From the NCBI GenBank assembly GCA_963792405.1, contig CAWBVU010000006.1, positions 248,001 through 312,000 on the forward strand: a stretch of DNA of 64,000 nt. Reading direction: 5' to 3'. The stretch is from SZUA-442 sp963792405. GTDB taxonomy: Bacteria > Actinomycetota > Acidimicrobiia > Spongiisociales > UBA5794. The notes under the pieces are model-generated. The model ran no database searches. It was not told where the DNA came from and saw nothing but the letters and a program-made list of their open reading frames with translations. The translations under genes were made by a program, and so were the position numbers. Every line of letters starts with the position of its first letter. Position 1 is the first letter of the stretch. Shown here in pieces: positions 43,020-51,073 of the stretch.

Positions 43020-44621
43020 TCAGGGGGAGGTGGCCAGCGCAGCGGACGTCGACACGCGTGGGTCGGCTGAGCCCTTGCGCTCTCCGCCGACGTCGATCGC
43101 CGAGATCGGACCCCACCCGGCTTCGAACGCGTGGGTGACGATCACGTCGTGGCCCCTTGCCTCGAGCCCGGCGATCGTGGTCGCCGCCGTTCGGGATTCG
43201 ATCCTGACGGTGCTGTCGCATCCGGGCCTCGGTTGGTCCATCATCCAGCGTGGATGGTGCTGTGCATCATCGGTGCACATGCCGCCGTGGTAGTGGTGTG
43301 CGGCGAACTGGGCGAGGTACTGGGGCTGCTGGTCCCCGCCCCGTGTGCCCAGCAGCAGGTCGAGGCCGCCCGAGGACGTCCACAGCGACGGAGACAGGGT
43401 GTGGAGGGGGCGTTTGCCCGGCACGTACTCGTTCGGGTGGCCGGGTATCAGGTTGAACCCGGCACCCCTGTTGTGCAGCCACACGCCCGTGGCGCCCGCC
43501 GAGCGTCCCGTACCGATGCCTGCGAAGTTCGACTGGATGAACGAGACACCCATGCCGTCCCCGTCGAGGACCGTCATGTACGCGGTCCCCCCGGGTTCCG
43601 GACGCGGCATCGGCCATCGTGTCGTGTGGTCCCGCGAGATCAGGCCTGCGCGTTCGGCGAGTCGGCCCGTCGACAGGAGCTCCTCGGGGGAGTACGGGTC
43701 GACGTCGGGATCCGACACCGTGTCGGCACGCTCCCATGCCACCGACCGGTAGGCCTCGATGAGGAGGTGCGCATACAGCGGGTCGTTGGGATCCTCCGGC
43801 GGTCCGAGGTGTTCGAAGATCCAGAGTGTCGCGAGCGTGAGATAGCCCTGGCTGTTGGGTGGAACCGTCCATCCTGTCCTGCCGAGCACCTCGAGGGTCG
43901 CGGGTACCACCCACGTCGCCTGGTCGACCGCGAGGTCGTCAGGCGTGACGGCGCCGGCCGACGCCTCGATGATCCCAGCGGCGACCGGTCCCTCGTACAG
44001 GCCGGAACGTCCTGCTCGCGAGATCCGATCGAGTGTGTCGGCGAGTGCGGGTCTGGTCAGGGTCTGTCCTGCGACGGGTGGCGATCCCGGCGGATACAGC
44101 TCGAACGCCGACGGCTGGTCGCCGATCGTGGGCGCAAGCCGCCCGAGGCTGGATGCGAGCTCGGCGGAGGCGGGGAACCCGGAGCGTGCGATGCCGATCG
44201 CAGGGGTCAGCAGCGTGGCCATGTCGAGGGCGCCGAAGCGCTCGTTGAGGGCGATCCAGCCGTCGACGCAGCCGGGCACGGTGATGCTCCAAGGCGATCG
44301 GAACGGGATCTCGCCGAGACCGAGGTCCCGCAGTCCATCCGCGGTGATTCCCGCGCCCGCCCTGCCCGAGGCGTTCAACGTGATCGGCGCCTCGGCTCCA
44401 GGGACGTGCACGAGGGCGAACAGGTCTCCGCCGAGGCCACACGTGTCGGGAAGCACCACGCCGAGCACGGCGTCGATGGCGATCGCGGCATCGACAGCGG
44501 TCCCACCGGCTTCGAGGATGCCGATGCCCGCTTCCGAGGCGAGGAGGTGTGGTGACACGGCGATCCCGATGCCGTCCGCGGTCGGGCCCGTGGAGAGCGC
44601 GGCGCCCTCGGGGCGGTTCAT
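43020..44621 (-). CDS. ggt: Gamma-glutamyltransferase family protein
   Basis: 533 residues. N-terminal nucleophile hydrolase that processes gamma-glutamyl compounds. The conserved GGTAVDAAIAID near 39-50, the predicted catalytic Thr346 in GGTAYMTVLD, where autocleavage gives the new N-terminus, and NRGAGFNLIPGHPNEYVPGKRPLHTLSPS are typical. There is no signal peptide, so it should be cytoplasmic, as in the actinobacterial branch of unknown substrate. Its ATG overlaps the upstream hypothetical gene's stop (ATGA). Confidence 0.9.
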   Translation of the reverse strand: MNRPEGAALSTGPTADGIGIAVSPHLLASEAGIGILEAGGTAVDAAIAIDAVLGVVLPDTCGLGGDLFALVHVPGAEAPITLNASGRAGAGITADGLRDLGLGEIPFRSPWSITVPGCVDGWIALNERFGALDMATLLTPAIGIARSGFPASAELASSLGRLAPTIGDQPSAFELYPPGSPPVAGQTLTRPALADTLDRISRAGRSGLYEGPVAAGIIEASAGAVTPDDLAVDQATWVVPATLEVLGRTGWTVPPNSQGYLTLATLWIFEHLGPPEDPNDPLYAHLLIEAYRSVAWERADTVSDPDVDPYSPEELLSTGRLAERAGLISRDHTTRWPMPRPEPGGTAYMTVLDGDGMGVSFIQSNFAGIGTGRSAGATGVWLHNRGAGFNLIPGHPNEYVPGKRPLHTLSPSLWTSSGGLDLLLGTRGGDQQPQYLAQFAAHHYHGGMCTDDAQHHPRWMMDQPRPGCDSTVRIESRTAATTIAGLEARGHDVIVTHAFEAGWGPISAIDVGGERKGSADPRVSTSAALATSP

Positions 44622-45250
44622 TCCGACGTCGTCGACACGCGGCGGTTGAGCGCGTTGAGTACCGCTTTGACCGCTGCGTCGTCGTTGTTCCCCGTCGACA
44701 GCGCGGACCCGACGTTGAGGTCCTCGCCACCGTGGCGAGCGGCTGACACGACGATCGCGACCACGACGGAACGAGTCCCGACCGTCGTCGCCGCGATGGC
44801 GTCGAGCGCGATCGGTGGGATCGAAGGAAAGGTCTTCTCGACCGCGTCGATGGTCGCCTCGCCCACGAGCCTCAGCCGCGCCGAGGCGACGGCGGGCCCT
44901 GCCGCAGTGCCGACGTACTCGGCGTCCTCGTGTCGGAGTGTCACCTCGATCGCGGTACGGGATCCATTGGGGGTCTCCGAGATCCTCGTCAGGGCGGCGC
45001 GTGGGGGTGTCGCGAGGACGAGGTCGTGCGGGTTGATCTGGACGACGGAGATGACTCGCCGGTCGATGTTCGTTCCGAACCGCGCCATGGCGAGGCTCTG
45101 GACGTCGCGCACGACCTGCTTGGCCGGCTTGTCCGCTGCGGCGATCACGTGCACCTCGGTGATCCGATCACCCTGGTTGACCACGCGGGCGGCATCGATC
45201 GAGTCGAGTCGAGAGAGCCCCTCTTCGAGTTCCCTGAAGTTCACCGGCAT
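44618..45250 (-). CDS. Conserved hypothetical protein upstream of ggt
   Basis: 210 residues. The first half reads NFRELEEGLSRLDSIDAARVV, then EVHVIAAADKPAKQVVRDVQSLAMARFGTNIDRRVISVVQI, a beta-alpha arrangement seen in unnamed proteins of several Gram-positive phyla. The second half (RHEDAEYVGTAAGPAVASARLRLVGEATIDAVEK) is ACT-like or enzyme-like with alanine-rich helices. No function is known to me. The ATG at 45250 is set by TACGCT 7 nt upstream, and the gene is coupled to ggt by a 4-nt overlap. Confidence 0.7.
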   Translation of the reverse strand: MPVNFRELEEGLSRLDSIDAARVVNQGDRITEVHVIAAADKPAKQVVRDVQSLAMARFGTNIDRRVISVVQINPHDLVLATPPRAALTRISETPNGSRTAIEVTLRHEDAEYVGTAAGPAVASARLRLVGEATIDAVEKTFPSIPPIALDAIAATTVGTRSVVVAIVVSAARHGGEDLNVGSALSTGNNDDAAVKAVLNALNRRVSTTSE

Positions 45251-45257
45251 GATGCGG

Positions 45258-45263
45258 AGCGTA
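45258..45263 (-). promoter_or_regulatory. -10 hexamer TACGCT of leaderless hypothetical-ggt unit
   Basis: Minus strand: TACGCT, 7 nt, ATG at 45250. It decides the start in a frame that stays open further upstream. Confidence 0.5.
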
Positions 45264-45332
45264 GCCGAATGCTCCAGTGGAGTGGCGACTCTGCCGAAGG
45301 GATTCGTGGAGGTTCCGCTGGCAGGGATTTCC

Positions 45333-45361
45333 TTGCGACAGCGGGGCTTCCACGATATGTT
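45333..45361 (+). promoter_or_regulatory. Promoter of the structured leader and HD-domain genes
   Basis: TTGCGA (45333-45338), a 17-nt spacer, and TATGTT (45356-45361). Transcription would start near 45368, about 255 nt before the first possible start codon. Confidence 0.5.
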
Positions 45362-45367
45362 GTGTCC

Positions 45368-45623
45368 GGCTGTCGGTGCTGGCAGCAAGGACCCTGGGCG
45401 GGGTCCGAAGGTCGCCGCGCAGGATGCGCGGCATCGCTTTCGGTTGGGACAGGCACGAGAGAACCGAAAGATCGAACGGATTGCCAGGGGAGATATCCCT
45501 CGGGCGATGGAGGTGGTGGGACCCGGGACAGCTCGAATCGTTCAATACTCCAGCGAAGCGGAACGCACGTTCCCTGAGGCGGCGAAGTGATGCCGGCGAT
45601 GAGGAATCGACACTGGAGACCAC
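45368..45623 (+). ncRNA. Hairpin-rich 5' leader RNA candidate
   Basis: This 256-nt stretch has no convincing coding frame but many consecutive perfect stems. They are GGACCC/GGGTCC (45389-45394 with 45401-45406), GCCGCGC/GCGCGGC (45414-45420 with 45426-45432), CTTTCGGTT/AACCGAAAG (45437-45445 with 45462-45470, 16-nt loop), an AGGG/CCCT hairpin near 45486, and GGAACG/CGTTCC (45560-45573). A second GGACCC at 45519-45524 could pair with 45401-45406 instead, allowing two alternative folds. I compared it by eye with c-di-GMP, c-di-AMP, fluoride, glycine and cobalamin riboswitch cores and found no match. It may be a riboswitch-like leader or an independent small RNA. Confidence 0.4.
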
Positions 45624-45713
45624 GTGAAGAGCAGAGTTCTGAAACTCGCCCTGACCCTCGGAGCACTGGCATCGGCCCTCCTGGCCGGCGCCGCGACACT
45701 CAGAGTCGGCTGA
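45624..45713 (+). CDS. 29-residue hydrophobic microprotein
   Basis: GTG start with GGAG 5 nt upstream; stop TGA at 45711-45713. The peptide has a basic start (KSRVLK) and a continuous Leu/Ala-rich stretch of about 18 residues, LALTLGALASALLAGAA, ending in RVG. It is either a single-helix membrane microprotein or a secreted-peptide precursor. It lies between the structured leader and the HD-GYP gene (50 nt apart) and should be on the same transcript. No homolog is recognised. Confidence 0.45.
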   Translation: MKSRVLKLALTLGALASALLAGAATLRVG

Positions 45714-45763
45714 CGAGTCCCGGGCACCACTCCTCCCCCTTCCGTTCACGACCCGAGGAACCC

Positions 45764-47176
45764 ATGTTCCCGAACGAACTGGTGCGCCAGCAGAAGGCAA
45801 GGGTTCGCCTTGCGATCGGCTTTGCCGCCGCGGGGCTGCTCGTGCTCGGTGTGCTCGCCGTCGTCCAGGACTTCCCGTCGCCGTTCTGGCTGTGGGCGCT
45901 GTTCGCAGCTGCGTACGTCTTCTTCGAGTGGAACACCGTCGAGGTCAACGACAAGCTCTACGCAAGTCCGAGCGCGATGGTCCTCATGACTGCCGTTGTT
46001 GCGTTCGGATACGAGTCGGCCGTTCTCGGCGCTGCATGCATGGGTGCGTTGGCACTGGTCACACCCGTCGATCTCCGGGAGCGGCGGTGGTTCCAGCCGG
46101 CCGTGAATTTTGGGCAGATCGTCATCACCGTTTCAGCAGGCGCCGGCGCGTTCGTTCTCGTGATGGGGTCATCGTCAGTCGGGCGTGACACCCTGTGGCG
46201 GGTTGCGCTCGGCTCGGCCCTTGCCGCAATCGTCTACGGCTTCGTCAACTACCAGCTCGTCCTGTTCATCGTCCGGCAGGTCTACGGCCACAGAGACGCC
46301 AATCCCTGGTCCCACATGGGAAGCATCCTGCTCCCCATGACGGGTATGGGCTTCCTCGGGGGACTCCTCGGCGCCGCCTATCTGCTCATCGGCTCCGCGA
46401 CCATCCCACTGATCGGGATCGTCTTCTTCACCGGGTACATGGCGTTCGAGTCGTATGCCAAGCTGCGTGAGGCCCAGCTGTCCACCCTGGCCGGGTTCAT
46501 CAAGGCGCTCGAGGCGAAGGACCTGTACACCCGCGGTCACACCGAGCGCGTCGCCTACTTCTCGAACATGATCGGTCAGGCGATGGGCTTCAATGGAACC
46601 CAGCTCGAGAAGCTCCGCTGGGCCGCGCTCATCCACGACGTCGGCAAGCTCGCCGTGCCCCGAGAGGTGATCCGGAAGAAGGCGAGGCTCACCGACGACG
46701 AGTACGGCGAGATGCAGGCCCACGTCCACCATGTCGAGGACCTGCTGAACGAGGTCGACTTCCTCCGCCCCATGGTGGAGATCGCGTCGAACCACCATGC
46801 CCACTTCGACGGCAACGGCTACCACGGCTCGACTGCGGAGTCGGGTGAGACCCCCTCGCTCGAGGCGCGGATCCTCGCCGTGGCGGATTCCTTCGATGCG
46901 ATGACGTCCACCCGGTCGTACCGCGTGGCCCTGACCCAGGAATACGCGTTCGGCGAGCTCCGCCGCCACGCCGGTAGCCAGTTCGACCCGGAGGTCGTCG
47001 AGGTGTTCATCGCCGTGCTCGGCGCCTCCGGCGAGCGATACGGCTCGCCCGTCGAGCTGTCCGAGGACGAGGCGAGGCGCAGGGCCGAGCAGGGCATCGG
47101 CCACTCGCATGCCGCGACGGAGTCGCCCCACATGAACACCAACCGCGGTCGCGGATCGGAAGCCGCCCATGGCTGA
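45764..47176 (+). CDS. Membrane-sensor HD-GYP domain protein (putative c-di-GMP phosphodiesterase)
   Basis: 470 residues. Seven or eight membrane helices in the first 230 residues form a sensor-like domain, followed by an HD-GYP domain: RGHTERVAYFSNMIG, the LIHDVGKLAVP metal motif, and ASNHHAHFDGNGYHGS, ending AVADSFDAMTSTRSYR. The usual HHExxDGxGYP reads HHAHFDGNGYH, so one Glu and the Pro are changed, though the metal His and Asp residues remain. GAGGAA precedes the ATG. It overlaps the next HD gene by 8 nt. Confidence 0.85.
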   Translation: MFPNELVRQQKARVRLAIGFAAAGLLVLGVLAVVQDFPSPFWLWALFAAAYVFFEWNTVEVNDKLYASPSAMVLMTAVVAFGYESAVLGAACMGALALVTPVDLRERRWFQPAVNFGQIVITVSAGAGAFVLVMGSSSVGRDTLWRVALGSALAAIVYGFVNYQLVLFIVRQVYGHRDANPWSHMGSILLPMTGMGFLGGLLGAAYLLIGSATIPLIGIVFFTGYMAFESYAKLREAQLSTLAGFIKALEAKDLYTRGHTERVAYFSNMIGQAMGFNGTQLEKLRWAALIHDVGKLAVPREVIRKKARLTDDEYGEMQAHVHHVEDLLNEVDFLRPMVEIASNHHAHFDGNGYHGSTAESGETPSLEARILAVADSFDAMTSTRSYRVALTQEYAFGELRRHAGSQFDPEVVEVFIAVLGASGERYGSPVELSEDEARRRAEQGIGHSHAATESPHMNTNRGRGSEAAHG

Positions 47177-48407
47177 GGCACGGCTGCGCACCATCAGCAT
47201 CGTCACGTGGCTCGCCCTGGCGACGACGGGAGCGGCGCTCGCCGTGGCAGGCATCTCGGACACCGGCCTCGGGCGCGACGAGTGGATCGTCGAGTCGATC
47301 CTGTGGACCGCGATCATCGCCATCGTCGCGCTGATGTCGGTTCCCGCGCCGTCGGGATCGCGCATCAGCCTCGGCATCGGTGCCATCGTCGCCGGTTCGA
47401 TCCTGATGAGCCATACCACGGCGTTCGGTGCAGCCACCGCCTTCGGGCTCGCGATCGCATGGCTGATCCAGAGCCGTGTGCCGCTCCTGAGCCATCGCAC
47501 CGACGGCGACTTCCTCGCAGACTCGATCGCCGCGGGGGCCTATACGGCGGCGTTCATCTACGCGAGGGACGCAATCGCCGCGTCGGGCTTCGATGACCAG
47601 AGCTGGACCGTGCTCGCCGCCGTCGCGATCGCCGGTCTGGCATGGTTCGTGCTCCGTGCCCTCGTGGCGGCCTTCGTCGGCGTGGAGCGCACGGATCTCG
47701 CCGGCCGCTACCTCTGGCTGCTCGCCCTCGAGGACTGGGCGGTCGTCCTGTCGATCCTCGCCGCGGGCGCGCTGTTCGGGCTCACCTGGCCCGTCATGAA
47801 CGTGTGGGCCTTCGCCGTCGCCGTGCTGCCCTATGCATTCGGCCACCTGGCGTTCGAGCGATACCACTCGACGAGGATCACGTACGGCCAGACCATCCGA
47901 GCCCTCGCCCAGATCCCGGAAGTCGCCGGCCTCGCTCCCCGCGGACACTCCACCAGGACCGCCGACCTCGCCATCGCCGTGGCCCAGGAGCTCGGTCTGC
48001 ATCCCAACGAGGTCGTCGAGCTCGAATACGCCGCGCTGATGCACGACGTCGGCAGGATCACGCTCAACGAGCCGGCCATCCTCAGGGCCGGATACACCGA
48101 CGAGGACATCGCGAGGTGGGGAGCCCAGATCATCGCAGAGGCGCCGTATCTCGAACACGTCAGCACCCTCGTGGAGCAACAGCACCGTCCGTACCGGTCG
48201 CCGGGGATCGAGATCGATCCGGACGTGCCGATGGCGTCCAAGATCATCAAGGTGGCGTCGGCGTACGACCAGGCGCAGATCGAAATGGGGTACTCGCCGA
48301 TCGAGGCGCTCGAGCGGATCCACCAGGGGTCGGCCTACGAGTTCGACCCCCAGGTCGCCGCCTCGTTGCGCCGTGTGCTCGTCTTCAGGGGCAAGATCCC
48401 CTACTGA
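47169..48407 (+). CDS. Second membrane HD-domain protein, degenerate HD-GYP
   Basis: 412 residues with about eight helices in the first 220 residues and an HD-GYP-like C-terminal domain. GHSTRTADLAIAVAQELG and LMHDVGRITLNEP keep the HD pair, but the later HHExxDGxGYP motif is reduced to QHRPYRSPG, so catalysis may be lost or altered. It starts within the end of the previous gene. The pairing of a near-canonical and a degenerate copy suggests a heteromer in which this one is regulatory; that is inference. Confidence 0.8.
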   Translation: MAEARLRTISIVTWLALATTGAALAVAGISDTGLGRDEWIVESILWTAIIAIVALMSVPAPSGSRISLGIGAIVAGSILMSHTTAFGAATAFGLAIAWLIQSRVPLLSHRTDGDFLADSIAAGAYTAAFIYARDAIAASGFDDQSWTVLAAVAIAGLAWFVLRALVAAFVGVERTDLAGRYLWLLALEDWAVVLSILAAGALFGLTWPVMNVWAFAVAVLPYAFGHLAFERYHSTRITYGQTIRALAQIPEVAGLAPRGHSTRTADLAIAVAQELGLHPNEVVELEYAALMHDVGRITLNEPAILRAGYTDEDIARWGAQIIAEAPYLEHVSTLVEQQHRPYRSPGIEIDPDVPMASKIIKVASAYDQAQIEMGYSPIEALERIHQGSAYEFDPQVAASLRRVLVFRGKIPY

Positions 48408-48413
48408 GAACCC

Positions 48414-48462
48414 GTTCTTGCGTACATGGCACCGGTTCCCGGCACGCCATGTACGCAAGAAC
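48414..48462. terminator. Long perfect inverted repeat between convergent genes
   Basis: GTTCTTGCGTACATGGC (48414-48430) and its exact reverse complement (48446-48462) with a 15-nt loop, a 17-bp stem. It lies 6 nt after the HD-domain stop and 50 nt before the convergent DUF5317 stop. It has no T tract, as is common for actinobacterial bidirectional terminators, but is longer than most and could also be a dispersed repeat. Confidence 0.6.
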
Positions 48463-48512
48463 GCCAGGTCAGGGCACGGACCCGACCCGCAGCCCTTCCA
48501 CCCGGAGCCCTG

Positions 48513-49073
48513 CTACTTGTCGGCCGCCGAACCCGGCACGCCGGTCACGCGATGGGCGAAGAGGGTCAGCGGCTGTCGCGTCTGGTCCTCGAGGAAGACC
48601 CCGATCCCGATGGCGAGGAACACGTCGCCGAGCGACAGGACCGCTCCCGGGAGGGGGATGATGTCGGCGAGGAACGGCACCTTCGTGTCGAGCGTCAGCA
48701 GCACGTGCTTGGCATCGAGGACGAGTCCGCCCGTGTCGCCCGCCAGTCGAGCGGCTTCCTCCAGCACCGGCATCCCACCGTTGACGAGGATCACCGTGAA
48801 GTTCATGAGGATGCCGAGGCCTGCGATCCCGATACCCGTCAGATCACGGTTGAGCCACACGAACAACAGCAAGGGCAGGTAGGACACGAGGACCGCGCCC
48901 ACGGCGAGGGTTCCGTACTCGCTGGGCACGAAGTTGGATGCCGTCAGGATCAGGAAGCCCACCGGCAGTAGCCACCAGCTGTTGACACGGATCTCGGTGA
49001 GGTTGCGGAGCTTCCCTCCGCGAAGGAGCCCGACGACGACCGATACGGCCAGCACGAGCAGGATCCACGCCAT
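48513..49073 (-). CDS. DUF5317-family membrane protein
   Basis: 186 residues with about five membrane helices. AWILLVLAVSVVVGLLRGGKLRNLTEIRVNSWWLLPVGFLI at the N-terminus and the mid-protein NFTVILVNGGMPVLEEAA are the DUF5317 signatures. Function unknown. The ATG at 49073 is set by TATCGT 6 nt upstream, and it is divergent from an enoyl-CoA hydratase. Confidence 0.78.
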   Translation of the reverse strand: MAWILLVLAVSVVVGLLRGGKLRNLTEIRVNSWWLLPVGFLILTASNFVPSEYGTLAVGAVLVSYLPLLLFVWLNRDLTGIGIAGLGILMNFTVILVNGGMPVLEEAARLAGDTGGLVLDAKHVLLTLDTKVPFLADIIPLPGAVLSLGDVFLAIGIGVFLEDQTRQPLTLFAHRVTGVPGSAADK

Positions 49074-49079
49074 GGCCGG

Positions 49080-49085
49080 ACGATA
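49080..49085 (-). promoter_or_regulatory. -10 hexamer TATCGT of leaderless DUF5317 gene
   Basis: Minus strand: TATCGT, 6 nt, ATG at 49073, no Shine-Dalgarno sequence. Confidence 0.5.
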
Positions 49086-49164
49086 GCGGCGGGACCGGCT
49101 ACCCGGACCGGGCACCCGGCCCGAAGTGGGTAGTCTTTCGCGCCCCCGGACCTGTGAGGTGCCC

Positions 49165-49932
49165 GTGATCAGCCACCACGTCACCGACGGCGTCGCGACC
49201 GTGACGATCGACGATCCGCAGCGCCGCAATGCGCTCTCCAACGATGCCATGGCGTCGCTGCGCGAGGTGATCGACGCGACGGCCGTCGACCCCGAGGTGC
49301 GGGTGGTCGTGGTCACCGGGGCGGGTGAGTCTGCGTTCTCCGCAGGCGGTGACCTGTCCGGCGGGTTCGTCGACGCACCACTCGAGCGCCACGCCGACCG
49401 CAGCGCCCTGGCCGAGGTGTTCCGGGCCATGTGGGCGAACCCCAGGCCCATCGTCGGGAGGGTGAACGGTGCGGCCCTCGGCGGCGGATTCGGGCTCGCT
49501 GTCGCATGCGATATCACCATCGCGGTCGACGACGCGCGGATGGGCACCCCCGAGGTGGACCTCGGCCTGTGGCCCATGATGATCTCCGCCGTGCTCGTGC
49601 GGTCCATGCCGAGGAAGCGACTGCTCGAGATGATGCTGACGGGTCGGGTGGTCGGGTCGCCCGAGGCCGTCGAGTTGGGCCTCGTGAACCGCGCCGTGCC
49701 GAGGTCCGACCTCGATGCCGCAGTCGGCGCAACGGTCGACGCACTTCTGTCGAAGTCGCCCGCGGCCCTCGCGCTCGGCAAACGGGCGTTCTACGGCATC
49801 CAGGACCTCGACGTCGACAGCGCCCTCGATCTCCTCCACCTCGGCCTCACGGCGACGGCACTCACGCAGGACGGTGTCGAGGGCGTCGCCGCCTTCCTCG
49901 GCAAGCGACCGCCGGAGTGGAAGGGGCGCTGA
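49165..49932 (+). CDS. Enoyl-CoA hydratase/isomerase family protein
   Basis: 255 residues of the crotonase fold. TIDDPQRRNALSNDAM, then GAGESAFSAGGDLSGG for the first oxyanion-hole segment, GRVNGAALGGGFGLAVACDITIA for the second, and GTPEVDLGLWP. It hydrates or isomerises an acyl-CoA; the exact substrate is unknown. The GTG at 49165 is chosen because GAGG sits 5 nt before it; GTG 49159 is the alternative. TAGTCT upstream is a likely -10. Confidence 0.88.
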   Translation: MISHHVTDGVATVTIDDPQRRNALSNDAMASLREVIDATAVDPEVRVVVVTGAGESAFSAGGDLSGGFVDAPLERHADRSALAEVFRAMWANPRPIVGRVNGAALGGGFGLAVACDITIAVDDARMGTPEVDLGLWPMMISAVLVRSMPRKRLLEMMLTGRVVGSPEAVELGLVNRAVPRSDLDAAVGATVDALLSKSPAALALGKRAFYGIQDLDVDSALDLLHLGLTATALTQDGVEGVAAFLGKRPPEWKGR

Positions 49933-49949
49933 CCTGCCGCACCCCCCAC

Positions 49950-50267
49950 TCAGGCCCCCCACGCCGACTCCGCCCAACGGATGAGCCACAGGGCCGGCAG
50001 GCCGACGAGGATCGCGGCGCCGACGCTCCTCGTCCGCCACGCCACGAGGCCGCCGATCACGGCCGCAGGCAGGAACGCATTCCACGGATCCAGGGTGGCG
50101 CCCGGGGCGATGACGGCTGGAACCGTGATCGCGGCGAGCACCGACGGAGCGACGTACCGCAGCGCACGTTCCAGGACCGAGGGGATGGCCACCCTGCCGA
50201 ACAGCGCGATGAACACGAAGCGCATCGAGAAGGTGGCGATTCCCGCAAGGATCACGACGGTCCACAT
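49950..50267 (-). CDS. azlD: AzlD-type branched-chain amino acid transporter small subunit
   Basis: 105 residues, three or four membrane helices: ILAGIATFSMRFVFIALFGRVAIPSVLERALRYVAPSVLAAI, typical of AzlD. With AzlC it exports branched-chain amino acids or related compounds. The ATG lies 2 nt after the azlC stop, and the frame is open further upstream, so the start was set by family homology and spacing. Confidence 0.88.
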   Translation of the reverse strand: MWTVVILAGIATFSMRFVFIALFGRVAIPSVLERALRYVAPSVLAAITVPAVIAPGATLDPWNAFLPAAVIGGLVAWRTRSVGAAILVGLPALWLIRWAESAWGA

Positions 50268-50269
50268 CG

Positions 50270-50962
50270 TCAGGCCAGCCACCGTTCCGACACCATGCCG
50301 GCGACCACCCCTGCGGCCGCGCCGAGCGGCAGCCCGAGGGAGTACGGGAGCCCCACCGCCGCAACCGCGACCGCGGCACCCACCACCGCCGCCACGAGCC
50401 CCGGACGGGTCCGGATGGCGAGCACCAGCAGGGCGAGGAACGTCAGCGGGATGGCGAAGCCGAGCGACCACGACGCAGGGACTGCGGTGCCGAGGATCAT
50501 CCCCGTCGTCGTCGTCAGCTGCCACGTCACCCACAGCGTGAGTGCCCCTCCGAAGTAGAACGGCACGAACCCCTCGCGGTCGCTCGGGCTGGGAAAGCGA
50601 TGGGCGGTGACGAGATACGCCTGGTCGGTGAGGAGATAGCCGATGCCGATCCTGGTCGGCCAGCGGTAGCCGACCGTGTAGCGCCCCATGTCGGCCGAGT
50701 ACATCAGGAGGCGTGCGTTGATGACGATCGCCGTGAACAGCGCCACGGCCGTCGCGCCTCCGCTGTCGAGGACCTCCACGATGGCGATCTGGCTCGCGCC
50801 AGCGAAGATGATGAACGACGATGCCCACGCCGCCGCCGCAGGAACCTCGGCGTTGATGGCCGTGACCCCGAAGATGAGTCCGAAGGGCGCAATGCCGAGG
50901 ATCAGCGGCGACACGGCCCGGGCACCGTCGTACCACCTGGGCCTCCGCGCCGACTCCTCCAC
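50270..50962 (-). CDS. azlC: AzlC-type branched-chain amino acid transporter large subunit
   Basis: 230 residues with about six or seven helices. SPLILGIAPFGLIFGVTAINAEVPAAAAWASSFIIFAGASQIAIVEVL and INARLLMYSADMGRY are the AzlC hallmarks. GTG start with GGGGAGG upstream; TAGCGT on the minus strand lies about 30 nt upstream. Forms an exporter with AzlD encoded directly downstream. Confidence 0.92.
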   Translation of the reverse strand: MEESARRPRWYDGARAVSPLILGIAPFGLIFGVTAINAEVPAAAAWASSFIIFAGASQIAIVEVLDSGGATAVALFTAIVINARLLMYSADMGRYTVGYRWPTRIGIGYLLTDQAYLVTAHRFPSPSDREGFVPFYFGGALTLWVTWQLTTTTGMILGTAVPASWSLGFAIPLTFLALLVLAIRTRPGLVAAVVGAAVAVAAVGLPYSLGLPLGAAAGVVAGMVSERWLA

Positions 50963-51073
50963 TCGCTTCCTCCCCGGGACTTCGAACCGCGACGCTAGCC
51001 GAGCCTTCGATCCACCGATGTCAGCCGCCGGCGGGCGTCCGGTGCTCGCAGTCCCTTCCGGTCGCGGCAGGGA

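Noticed and set aside
45362..45623. c-di-GMP, c-di-AMP, fluoride, glycine or cobalamin riboswitch
   Set aside because: The conserved cores of these classes are not visible by eye. A GGCGATGGAG stretch recalls part of the fluoride motif, but the remainder does not match. A covariance search could overturn this.
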